From Candidatus Rifleibacteriota bacterium (lineage in GTDB: Bacteria > Muiribacteriota > Ozemobacteria > Ozemobacterales > Ozemobacteraceae): a stretch of DNA of 64,000 bases. Positions 50,881 to 59,183 of the stretch are shown piece after piece. How positions within the stretch are numbered: position 1 is the first letter of the stretch; every line of letters starts with the position of its first letter. Both the position numbers and the translations under genes were made by a program. The notes beneath the pieces were generated by a model. That model saw nothing but the letters and a program-made list of their open reading frames with translations. It had not been told where the DNA came from and searched no databases. The stretch is taken from positions 45,941 to 109,940 of the forward strand of contig JADFZL010000020.1 in NCBI GenBank assembly GCA_015232575.1. Direction: 5' to 3'.

Positions 50881-51648
50881 TCACATTTTCATTCCATAAC
50901 CGCCATCAACGCTGATCACCTGTCCGGTGATGAACGAAGCAGAATCACTCGCCAGAAATGCCACGACTGAAGCTATTTCCTGCGGTTTTCCGAAACGATC
51001 AAGCAACATTCTCGGCAGAACTCTGTCTTTGTGTTCATTCAAAACGCCTTCGGACATTTCAGTTAATACCGGTCCGGGTGCAACAGCATTTACAAGTATT
51101 CCGCGGGGAGCCAGTTCAATTGCCAGTGCTCTGGTCAAACCTTCAATGCCCGCTTTGGAAGCGACATAATTAGACTGCCCGCGTCCGCCTTTCTGGGCAA
51201 CTATGGATGAAATATTGATGATTCTTCCCCAGCGTCTGCGAAGCATATACTTTCCGCAAGCCCTGGACATGAAAAAAGCGCCATCCAGATTGGTAGAAAG
51301 CACTTTCCGCCACGTTTCGTCTTCCATACCAAGAGCTGGAGCATCTTCTGAAATGGCTGCGTTGTTCACAAGGATATCAACACCACCAAACTCTTCAGCA
51401 ACTCCCTCAACAGCTTCCTGACACGAATTTGAATTGGCAAGGTCAATTGGTACAACAGTAACTCCCGGGTTCTTCGGGAAGTCATTGACGATCATCCGGG
51501 ATGTTTCAAGGGCTCCATCCTCTCTCTTATGATATCCAATGGCAACAACAAGCCCCATTTTTGCCAATTCGAGACATATTGCACGCCCAATTCCGCGAGA
51601 TCCGCCAGTTACGAGAGCTACACGATGACTTCGTTCAGTCTGCTTCAT
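50881..51648 (-). CDS. Short-chain dehydrogenase (FabG-like)
   Basis: 255 residues with TGGSRGIGRAI, NNAA, the catalytic Ser in NISSIVAQKG, YxxxK in NYVASKAG, and SVDGGYGM at the C-terminus, a classical 3-oxoacyl-ACP reductase architecture. It is the first gene of the four-gene operon FabG, IorB-like, methyltransferase, HgcAB-like. It is a second ketoreductase besides the one at 30013, and probably belongs to a different step or chain. NADP preference is suggested by the SRG after the glycine motif. Confidence 0.87.
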   Translation of the reverse strand: MKQTERSHRVALVTGGSRGIGRAICLELAKMGLVVAIGYHKREDGALETSRMIVNDFPKNPGVTVVPIDLANSNSCQEAVEGVAEEFGGVDILVNNAAISEDAPALGMEDETWRKVLSTNLDGAFFMSRACGKYMLRRRWGRIINISSIVAQKGGRGQSNYVASKAGIEGLTRALAIELAPRGILVNAVAPGPVLTEMSEGVLNEHKDRVLPRMLLDRFGKPQEIASVVAFLASDSASFITGQVISVDGGYGMKM

Positions 51649-51905
51649 TATAAGACCGCCCTTTTGTTATTTTCGAGAAAAGGTCAAAACCGTTCCTAAA
51701 GAAATTCAGCAAAAGCAATTCTCTTCATTTATTAAAACACTCCATGTTCGCGGCAAATGCTGGAAATTTTATCTTTAAATGGCTCAATATCAAACACAAT
51801 TCACCACCAGTGAAAATTTTATTTCTGTATCAAAAAACTGGCTCTTTCTCAAAAAAATATAACACACGAACTTTCGCGATTCAATAACATTTTACCATCG
51901 AGATA

Positions 51906-53225
51906 TCATGGATTTACAAATCCGAGATTATTTAATCCTCGCTGAATATCGCAATCCTGCATCAGAAGTTTCCAGAGGAGGCCGGTGCGATAATTTTCGA
52001 TCATAATGATTTCGGGACCCTGATCAATTGCAAGAGATGAAGTGGCATACCAGTTTCTGTGAATACTGAATGAATCGACGAATCCGTATTCTCCCCAGAT
52101 TTTTTCACCAAGCTGCTCATAAAAGTATCTGATAGCTCTCATCGACTGCAACGGAGTATAAGGAATAGACGAAATCGCAGCAGAAGGAGTTATTACCCCA
52201 AGGTCATTTGTCGGAGAATGTGCCGAATAACCTTCATAGTTGTCACTCGCAGTAAGCCCCCAGCACTCTTTTGAATAACCTTTATATCGCTTCGGATTCA
52301 GTGCGCAGTAATGATAATTAATCATTGAATGATTAATATTCTGCTGCATGTAATCAGCATATCTATCGTGAAGTTTATGCGGATCAATTCCAAGGAATGA
52401 ATAATGTGTAAAGAAAAGCGGACCTCCGAAGTCATAGCCGAGCGAAAGTTTATAGCGCCTGTAATAGGTTTTTCCATTATAAAATTCCGGAGCTGATGTC
52501 CAGCCTTTGTGGTAAGCATCTGAATCAATCGGATGTGATGGAGAAGAAGCTGCAAGAATGTAAGTTATAAGACATTCATTGTATCCCTTTATTGCATGGT
52601 TCATTTTCCATGCATGATTTGCAGACCAGTGCCAGTACAACTGCTTTTCACCGCGTGTATACCAGTCCCATTCAACCTGATGCCAGAGATAGTCAATTTT
52701 TCTTCTCAGCTCACGTTCTGAATCATTGTCTGAATCAAAATAATTTTTTATTGTCAATAAACCCTGTACAAGATAAGATGTTTCAACAATATCGCCGCCG
52801 TCGTCATATTTACTGAAGGAAATTGGTTTTCCGGTTTTTCCATCAATCCAATGCGGCCATGCTCCATGAAACCGGTCCGCTTTTTCAAGGAAATCAACCA
52901 TTACATGACAGCGATGTAAAACTTCGCTTCTATCGATCCAGCCTCTTTCGACGCCAACTATCCAGCACATCAGACCGAATCCCGTTCCTCCGCTGGTAAC
53001 CATGTCCGGAGCAGTATCCCGCTCTGGTGCCATAAAACACTTTGGATGAGCAAACTCCCAGAAATATCTCAGAGTCTGTTTTTGTACTACATTAAGAAGC
53101 TCGTCATCAGTAAGGTTTTTTAATAATCCGGTTTTTTCAATCGCCAAACCAGAAGAAACAATAATTCCAAAAGCCAGCAAAAAACAAAATATATAAAATC
53201 TGTTCTTCCTGAAATAAAACATCAC
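51906..53225 (-). CDS. Secreted glucoamylase-domain protein (GH144-like)
   Basis: 439 residues with signal peptide (FCFLLAFGIIVSSGLA). The remainder is the glucoamylase/DUF-type (alpha/alpha)6 barrel of PF10091, which includes GH144 endo-beta-1,2-glucanases: VVQKQTLRYFWEFAHPKCFM, TSGGTGFGLMCWIVGVERGW, DGGDIVETSYLVQGLL, YWHWSANHAWKMNHAIKGYN, and a C-terminal DQGPEIIMIENYRTGLLW. Acidic residues in these motifs are probably catalytic. It likely hydrolyses an external beta-glucan such as cyclic beta-1,2-glucan. It stands alone and is transcribed away from the propeller protein gene. Confidence 0.88.
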   Translation of the reverse strand: MMFYFRKNRFYIFCFLLAFGIIVSSGLAIEKTGLLKNLTDDELLNVVQKQTLRYFWEFAHPKCFMAPERDTAPDMVTSGGTGFGLMCWIVGVERGWIDRSEVLHRCHVMVDFLEKADRFHGAWPHWIDGKTGKPISFSKYDDGGDIVETSYLVQGLLTIKNYFDSDNDSERELRRKIDYLWHQVEWDWYTRGEKQLYWHWSANHAWKMNHAIKGYNECLITYILAASSPSHPIDSDAYHKGWTSAPEFYNGKTYYRRYKLSLGYDFGGPLFFTHYSFLGIDPHKLHDRYADYMQQNINHSMINYHYCALNPKRYKGYSKECWGLTASDNYEGYSAHSPTNDLGVITPSAAISSIPYTPLQSMRAIRYFYEQLGEKIWGEYGFVDSFSIHRNWYATSSLAIDQGPEIIMIENYRTGLLWKLLMQDCDIQRGLNNLGFVNP

Positions 53226-53340
53226 ACATTCTCCATTCTTGATTTATTCCAATTTATAGAATTCATTCGCACCGTTTTCCACGAACTAACCGGAATTAAG
53301 ATAAAGACCCTTTCCCTCACCGCTGTGAACTTAAGAAACA

Positions 53341-53371
53341 AGATCTCTCCCTTCCGGTCGAGATGACAACG
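53341..53371. repeat. Dispersed intergenic element, copy 6
   Basis: AGATCTCTCCCTTCCGGTCG followed by AGATGACAACG, closely related to copies 3 and 4, in the ~280-bp gap before the glucoamylase-like gene, which otherwise shows no gene. Confidence 0.7.
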
Positions 53372-53504
53372 AACCATTACTGAATGGCAGACATTTCAGA
53401 GGGCACATAACTGTAAATCGAATTGTTGAGTGGACACGTATTATTTCTAATTACAGCAAATGCCAACGGAAGTTGTCAAATTATTGAGGTTTGTGGAGAG
53501 AGTA

Positions 53505-55877
53505 TCATTTTGTCCATCTGTAGACAGCAAAGTCGTCTGCGACAAAAAGAAATGGATCAGAAACAGCAATGCTTCTGATCGGTGTTTCAACTTTTATCGT
53601 CTGCCACTTTCCATCTTGACACATTGCTGCACCGCCGCTACCGCTTTCAGAAAAAGAAACCCAGAAACATTCCGAATTCAAATCATCAATCGCTGCGCCG
53701 GTATATTTCCTCATCATTCCTGAATCTGTTACCGGAATATATTTCTTTCCATCGAAAAACATAATCCGGTTTTCACCAACAATCAGAATTGAACCATTCG
53801 GCATCTGCTTCAGACACTTTATCTGGCCTGGCTTCCCAACCATCTGATCAGATAGTTTTTTAAATCCCTCACCATCAAAAATATGCAAACCGCCAGCCTG
53901 CGTTCCCATGAGTATATAATAAGGAGTTCCAAGTAGAGAAGTAATTTTTTCAGTTTTATTTTCAGTCATTTCATAAAGAGAAAGGGCCTTTGAAGCATTA
54001 ACAATATCAAATTCCCTTTGATAGCCCCCTATTAAGCCAAGTTCCTTCAGATATGAAGTGCCAGTAACTGTTCCCATGGAAAGAAGACCTTTCACACTGT
54101 CAATCCTGTAGGAAAAGAAGTATTCCCCAAAAAACTGAGCCAGTTGCTCAGAAATCTGAGATTCGTCGCCCCCAGAAACATATATTTTTGAATTGGCGCC
54201 GATGTCAATAACGTCAATCTTTTGAGACGGCAAACCATCTTTTGATCCAAAATTCCGCCATTTATTTTTATCATCAAGCATCCAGACACCTCGGTCGCCC
54301 GTAACCCATAGTCGGCCTGAGGAATCAATATCCACATCTGAAACATTCAAATGAAATCCTGGAATAAAAGGCTCTTTATAATGATTAACCAATTCAATAT
54401 TTTTCGGAGAATAAACAAGCAGACCTGCCTTCTCAGAACAGATGTAGAGGTTTTCCCCAAGAATTTTCACCTTATTTGATTTTCCGTTCCAGACTAACTG
54501 CGAGTCCTTATTTGAAGAAATTGTAAAATCACGATAGCGTAGAATTCCGGAGTTTTTTGTTCCTATCCACGTTTCACCGCTTGCATCTCCCGAAATACAG
54601 GTGACTGAATTTCCCGGAAGCTTAGAATTATCAGTCGTATAATTTCTTTTTATACCATCGTTCGCATAAAAAATAACACCCGAATCATTTGTACCAACCC
54701 AGAACCCCTTAAGAAGAGACGAACTCATTAGCCGCTCCAGTTCCTTACTATTTTTTGCAAGGTCCGGACTCGCCATCTCTCCCCACTTCATGCAAATATT
54801 AAAAAATTCATCTGACTTTTTCGTCCACAAATATGAAGTATGATTTGAAGGATTCTTAAACCATGGCACCATTGCTTCTATTTTTTCATAAAGTTTCTTT
54901 GTTTCAGGATCAACTTCAACGGTCTGTCCTTCAACATGACTTTTTGCTGAATCAAGGAAACTCTCGAAAGAATTGATCTCATCGGAACGATCCATTTTAA
55001 AAGGAATGTCATTTAATCCAGGAGTTAAAAACATAGACTTAATCCAGAGATCCGGAATAAAATAGTTCATGTTTTTTCCATCATATTTCCACAAAGCGTT
55101 TGATGTACCAATAAGCGTTGCTGATGCAATATTCTGAAATGCCTGAACCCAGCCGGAATCATGCATTTCAGCAAAAAGTGGAGAAACAATGTTGTTTTCA
55201 ATTTTGACTATTCCCTGATTTCCACCAAAAAGCGACAAACCGTTTCGAATAATTCCACAGCATGCCCCAATCGGATTAACATTCCCCGGATCATTCGCAG
55301 GAAAAAGCTGCCCTTCATGAAACAGACATATTCCATTGTCAGTACAGGCCCATATTGAATCATTATTTTTAAGAAGAAACTGAATTTTCCATGCAACTGG
55401 TCGCGAACTGGTTAAAGTGCTGAAACTGAAGCTGTCGTTTTCAGCTTTTATTCCAATTATTCCATCCGGAGTGCCGGCAAGATATTTTCCCGGCGAATGA
55501 CTTATTATCGTTGAAACGGTCCTGGAATTAAATGGCGGAAAGGATTCAGGTGAAAAACAAAGCCATTTGTTGTCCTTGAAAATCATTAACCCTTTATCTG
55601 CACTTCCGGCGAGAACAATTCCCTCGTCGGAAAGGATTGAAAGTATTTCATTTGATGGAAGCCCCGTAAGGGTATTGTGCACCTCAAAATAACCTTTTTT
55701 TATCGGAACCGGCTGATTTATTGGCGGAGAAGGAACTTCAAAGTGCTGCGGTCCAGGTTCAGGATTACACGAAAAGGTCGGAAAACTAAGCAATATTTCA
55801 CAAATTGCACAGACAAAAGCAAATAATACTTTTATTGCAATTCCTCTTCCCAAGACATACCTCCAAAAAAGATTCAT
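53505..55877 (-). CDS. Exported two-component-regulator-type beta-propeller protein
   Basis: 790 residues (767 if the TTG at 55853, with GGAGG upstream, is the start). After a signal peptide (VLFAFVCAICEILLSFPTFS) come repeated Reg_prop-type blades: GLPSNEILSILSDEGIVLAG, SRTVSTIISHSPGKYLAGTP, LPGNSVTCISGDASGETWIG, and DSSGRLWVTGDRGVWMLDD. These normally form the periplasmic sensor of hybrid two-component systems. Here no membrane anchor, kinase or DNA-binding domain follows, so it is a free sensor-like propeller or ligand-binding protein. A helical insert around residues 290-390 interrupts the propeller. Confidence 0.78.
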   Translation of the reverse strand: MNLFWRYVLGRGIAIKVLFAFVCAICEILLSFPTFSCNPEPGPQHFEVPSPPINQPVPIKKGYFEVHNTLTGLPSNEILSILSDEGIVLAGSADKGLMIFKDNKWLCFSPESFPPFNSRTVSTIISHSPGKYLAGTPDGIIGIKAENDSFSFSTLTSSRPVAWKIQFLLKNNDSIWACTDNGICLFHEGQLFPANDPGNVNPIGACCGIIRNGLSLFGGNQGIVKIENNIVSPLFAEMHDSGWVQAFQNIASATLIGTSNALWKYDGKNMNYFIPDLWIKSMFLTPGLNDIPFKMDRSDEINSFESFLDSAKSHVEGQTVEVDPETKKLYEKIEAMVPWFKNPSNHTSYLWTKKSDEFFNICMKWGEMASPDLAKNSKELERLMSSSLLKGFWVGTNDSGVIFYANDGIKRNYTTDNSKLPGNSVTCISGDASGETWIGTKNSGILRYRDFTISSNKDSQLVWNGKSNKVKILGENLYICSEKAGLLVYSPKNIELVNHYKEPFIPGFHLNVSDVDIDSSGRLWVTGDRGVWMLDDKNKWRNFGSKDGLPSQKIDVIDIGANSKIYVSGGDESQISEQLAQFFGEYFFSYRIDSVKGLLSMGTVTGTSYLKELGLIGGYQREFDIVNASKALSLYEMTENKTEKITSLLGTPYYILMGTQAGGLHIFDGEGFKKLSDQMVGKPGQIKCLKQMPNGSILIVGENRIMFFDGKKYIPVTDSGMMRKYTGAAIDDLNSECFWVSFSESGSGGAAMCQDGKWQTIKVETPIRSIAVSDPFLFVADDFAVYRWTK

Positions 55878-56054
55878 GCTTCAACCTTTAAGTAGAAAAT
55901 ACATTGAAGTGGTTATTTGTTCAAGAAAAAGTATACGTTTGTCCGATTATATCACTTTTATCTTGCTTTTTTTCCTATAGCATATTATTTTATTGCGACT
56001 TCTCAGGAAACCATTTTATCTCAGAATGGAACTATCTGAAACAGGAGAGAAAAC

Positions 56055-57068
56055 GTGAAGAAATCGCATTCAATCGGAATTGTTGGCGCTACCGGAGCTG
56101 TTGGAAAAAAGTTCATGCAGGTATTGCAGGAACACAGAATAACTCCCAAAAATCTCAGGCTTTTTGCATCGCAGAAAAGCAAAGGAACAAAACTTGCTTT
56201 TAATAATCACGAATACGAGGTGGAATCCCTCGAAGAAAGCGATTTCAAAGGTCTTGATATTGTATTTTTCTCGGCTGGAACAGATATTAGTAAAGACCAC
56301 TGCCCGAGAGCAGTTAAAGCCGGAGCAATTGTAATAGACAATTCAAATGCTTTCAGAGCCGATCCTGACGTTCCTCTCATTGTTCCGGAAGTAAATCCGC
56401 ATGCTTTAAAAAATCACCGTGGACTGATTGCAAATCCGAACTGCTCAACAATTCAGATGCTTGTCGCAATTGCACCGATTCATAGAATTAATCCAATCAA
56501 ACGTATCGTTGTATCAACTTACCAATCTGTCTCAGGCACCGGAATTGAAGCGATTGATATATTAAAACGTCAGGCAGAAGCTTTTCTGAAAGCTGAGACT
56601 TTTCCAGGCGGTGTTTATCCGCATCAGATAGCATTCAACCTGTTTCCGCACATCGACATTTTCCTCGAAAACGGGCTTTGCCGCGAAGAAGAAAAAATGG
56701 TTTTTGAAACCAGAAAAATTCTGGAATCAGACATTCCTGTTTGCCCGACAACTGTGAGAGTTCCAGTCTTTTTCTGCCACAGTGAAGCAGTTAATCTTGA
56801 ATTAACGAATCCGTATGAGCTCGATCAAATTCGCAAACTGCTTTCAGAAAGCCCCGGAATAACTATGATGGATACACCCGAAAAAAATGTTTATCCAACT
56901 CCGATTCAGTGCCAGGATAAAGACGATGTGTTCATCGGAAGACTGCGCCGCGACAACAGCGCAAAAAATGCTCTCAACATGTGGGTTGTATCAGACAATC
57001 TGCGCCGTGGAGCTGCTACAAATGGAGTTTTGATATACAAATATCTGGCCGAAAATAACATGATATAA
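56055..57068 (+). CDS. asd: Aspartate-semialdehyde dehydrogenase
   Basis: 337 residues starting at GTG 56055 with AGGAGAG about 6 bp upstream. NADP-binding GATGAVGKKF at the N-terminus, catalytic Cys130 in NPNCSTIQML, the QSVSGTG substrate motif and HSEAVNLEL. It reduces aspartyl phosphate to the semialdehyde for lysine, diaminopimelate, threonine and methionine synthesis. It is a housekeeping gene, probably co-transcribed with the NUDIX gene 12 bp downstream. Length is normal and nothing is missing. Confidence 0.95.
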   Translation: MKKSHSIGIVGATGAVGKKFMQVLQEHRITPKNLRLFASQKSKGTKLAFNNHEYEVESLEESDFKGLDIVFFSAGTDISKDHCPRAVKAGAIVIDNSNAFRADPDVPLIVPEVNPHALKNHRGLIANPNCSTIQMLVAIAPIHRINPIKRIVVSTYQSVSGTGIEAIDILKRQAEAFLKAETFPGGVYPHQIAFNLFPHIDIFLENGLCREEEKMVFETRKILESDIPVCPTTVRVPVFFCHSEAVNLELTNPYELDQIRKLLSESPGITMMDTPEKNVYPTPIQCQDKDDVFIGRLRRDNSAKNALNMWVVSDNLRRGAATNGVLIYKYLAENNMI

Positions 57069-57080
57069 CATACGAAATCT

Positions 57081-57551
57081 ATGAAACTTGCAACACTTTG
57101 TTATCTGAAACAGAACGGAAAGACACTTTTCCTTTTCAGAGGGAAAAGAGAAAACGATATTCATCTTGGAAAATGGAACGGGCTTGGCGGAAAATTCGAA
57201 CCTGGTGAAAGCCCGGAAGAATGTGCAAAAAGGGAAATACTTGAAGAATCTGGTTATCAGGCTGAAAAGCTTATTCTGAAAGGATTCATCACTTTTCCGA
57301 AATTTGCAAAAAACGAAGACTGGTATGTATTTGTATTCAAGGTAACAGAATTTTCGGGTGAAATGCTGAATTCAAAAGACATCCCCGAGGGAACGCTTGA
57401 ATGGATCGACGACAGCAGAATAAGCGCTCTGCCAATGTGGGAGGGAGACAGCATTTTCCTTCAATGGCTGGACAAACCCGGACAGTTCTCAGGAAAATTC
57501 TGTTATGAAAACGGAAAGCTGATCAGCCATGAATCAGCTTTCTACAATTGA
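57081..57551 (+). CDS. NUDIX hydrolase (MutT/MTH1-like)
   Basis: 156 residues with a perfect NUDIX box at 37-59 (GKFEPGESPEECAKREILEE then SGY): Gly37, Glu43, Arg51-Glu52 and Glu55-Glu56. The following DWYVFVFKV and the C-terminal WEGDSIFLQW resemble MTH1/8-oxo-dGTP diphosphatases, which cleanse oxidised nucleotides. Substrate cannot be fixed from sequence. It ends 1 bp before the convergent Sel1-repeat gene. Confidence 0.9.
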   Translation: MKLATLCYLKQNGKTLFLFRGKRENDIHLGKWNGLGGKFEPGESPEECAKREILEESGYQAEKLILKGFITFPKFAKNEDWYVFVFKVTEFSGEMLNSKDIPEGTLEWIDDSRISALPMWEGDSIFLQWLDKPGQFSGKFCYENGKLISHESAFYN

Positions 57552-57552
57552 T

Positions 57553-58314
57553 CTATTTCTTATTCAGCCAGGCGTCAGCAAGGCGTCTGGCTTCAGCTAT
57601 TTCTTCAGGTTTCATGCTGCTTTTCAAAATATCTCTTTTCAGTAGTGTCCACCCTTTCTGCATTGATGGAGCTACTCCAAAAGTGACAATGTGAAACCAT
57701 TTATATGCTTCTATAAGGTTTTTTTCGGTGCCATTACCTTCCTCATACATAACACCAACACAATACTGACAGGCAAAATCACCCAGCTCTGCTCCACGCA
57801 GGTACCAGTTAAAAGCCTTTACATAATCTTTAGGTATTCCTTCACCTAGATCGTAACAGATGGCCATTCTTCTGATAGCCAAATCAAAACCTTGATCGGC
57901 AGCTTTATTATACCAGACGAATGCCTCAGATCTACTTGCTTTAACATTTGAAGTCTGTGGCTCAAATAGAATTTCGCCAACCAGATACTGCGCTTCAGCC
58001 CGTCCCTGTTGTGCAGCCAGCATAAGCCATTTCAAGGCTTCAGCATGATCTTTCTTAACTCCAAGACCACGATAGTACATTACACCCAATCTTATCTGAG
58101 CAACAAGATTTCCATCTTTTGCATATTTTTGAAAAAGCTCACGTGCCATTCCATAATCTTCAAAGAAAAAAGCCCTCTCAGCAATCGCAAAATCGTCATT
58201 TCCAGAGACAGAAGAACATGAAGCAACAATAAGAAACAATAACAAGATAAATTTAATTCGGCACTCCAAATTGAAGAACAATTTTGTCCTGAATAGTGTT
58301 GACCTGGTTTGCAT
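57553..58314 (-). CDS. Sel1-repeat lipoprotein
   Basis: 253 residues. After a 30-residue N-region a good lipobox (LFLIVASC) predicts lipidation. Sel1 (TPR-like) repeats follow: QIRLGVMYYRGLGVKKDHAE, ALKWLMLAAQQGRAEAQYLV, AIRRMAICYDLGEGIPKDYV and CQYCVGVMYEEGNGTEKNLI. Sel1 proteins scaffold protein contacts, often in envelope stress or signalling. The N-region is longer than usual, but no internal start codon offers a shorter version. No partner is suggested by its neighbours. Confidence 0.85.
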   Translation of the reverse strand: MQTRSTLFRTKLFFNLECRIKFILLLFLIVASCSSVSGNDDFAIAERAFFFEDYGMARELFQKYAKDGNLVAQIRLGVMYYRGLGVKKDHAEALKWLMLAAQQGRAEAQYLVGEILFEPQTSNVKASRSEAFVWYNKAADQGFDLAIRRMAICYDLGEGIPKDYVKAFNWYLRGAELGDFACQYCVGVMYEEGNGTEKNLIEAYKWFHIVTFGVAPSMQKGWTLLKRDILKSSMKPEEIAEARRLADAWLNKK

Positions 58315-58384
58315 GAAAATTTCTCCTGAGTTTATGGGAATTTTATTACCATCATATCGTCAAAAACCGTGAAAAACTAAAAAT

Positions 58385-58424
58385 AAAAAAGCCCCGCGCA
58401 AACTAACTGCACTCGGGCTTTTTT
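58385..58424. terminator. Bidirectional intrinsic terminator
   Basis: AAAAAAGCCC (58385-58394) pairs with GGGCTTTTTT (58415-58424). It lies just downstream of the 58451-58768 gene and can work on both strands. Confidence 0.8.
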
Positions 58425-58450
58425 AAAGCTGTAAGCTTTTCTTAGAAGAA

Positions 58451-58768
58451 TCAGGCTTTGATGTCAATTATTGAACCGAGCATCTGATTCTTAACTTTAG
58501 TAAGCTTAGCTCCAGCAGCCGTAATATTTTCGGCTTTTATCATTTCAGTCATGGCAGAAGGTAAATCGGAAAGTTTAGAAGTAGCAGCAGTACTGTCAAC
58601 CTCTGGAGCAGGTCTTCTTTCCGGAGCCTTAACCCGTTGAGGAGCTTCCTGCTGACCAACATTTTCTGCTCCCGAAGGCTGTTTAACCTGCGAATTAACA
58701 CGAGGCTCCACCAGATTGTTCATCATCTGATAGCCTGCATACAAAGCATTATTGTTTCCGATGTTCAT
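58451..58768 (-). CDS. Small protein with motility-protein-like C-terminus, unknown function
   Basis: 105 residues from ATG 58768 (GGGAGGTGTGAT upstream; a GTG or ATG at 58786 would lie before that site). It starts MNIGNNNALYAGYQMMNNLV, has a Pro/Gln/Glu-rich middle and ends KVKNQMLGSIIDIKA. The two ends are reminiscent of small flagellum-associated proteins that close with MLGTLLDIKA, but the resemblance is short. No signal peptide. A strong Shine-Dalgarno and its own terminator suggest solid expression. Confidence 0.65.
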   Translation of the reverse strand: MNIGNNNALYAGYQMMNNLVEPRVNSQVKQPSGAENVGQQEAPQRVKAPERRPAPEVDSTAATSKLSDLPSAMTEMIKAENITAAGAKLTKVKNQMLGSIIDIKA

Positions 58769-59052
58769 ATCACACCTCCCGGACATTTCCCTGGACCGCC
58801 CAAAATCGATACTCTATAAGAAGCGATCACATTTTTTTAAATCGACAGAAAAAATCTATCCCGATTTTTTTCTCAATTCAGGTATATATTAAGTATATTT
58901 AATTACTACCAATTTGCCAAGTTTTTTTTTCATATCAGTGTACATTTCTTTTACACCTCTTTTTCGGAAATGCGTTCAGCCGATTGTGAAACAAATTACA
59001 TGGCTTTTCTGATGAGATCACAAGTCAGATGAAACCGCCTGCTGCTTTTTTT

Positions 59053-59099
59053 GCCGCTTACTGCAAATGAGTTGATTTTTTTCAAATAAATACTATTAT
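59053..59099 (+). promoter_or_regulatory. Shared upstream element and possible promoter of 59184 gene
   Basis: GCCGCTTACTGCAAATGAGT then TGATTTTT (59053-59080) recurs before the gene at 61142. TTGATT (59072-59077) and TATTAT (59094-59099) give a plausible promoter with 16-bp spacing. The rest of the 415-bp gap from 58769 shows no gene. Confidence 0.5.
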
Positions 59100-59183
59100 G
59101 GAGCATATAATGTTCTTTTAATGTAAAAAAACAGTCATTCCTTTAATACGTGAAAAAATTACTTGTTTGCGAGGGAAACAAAG

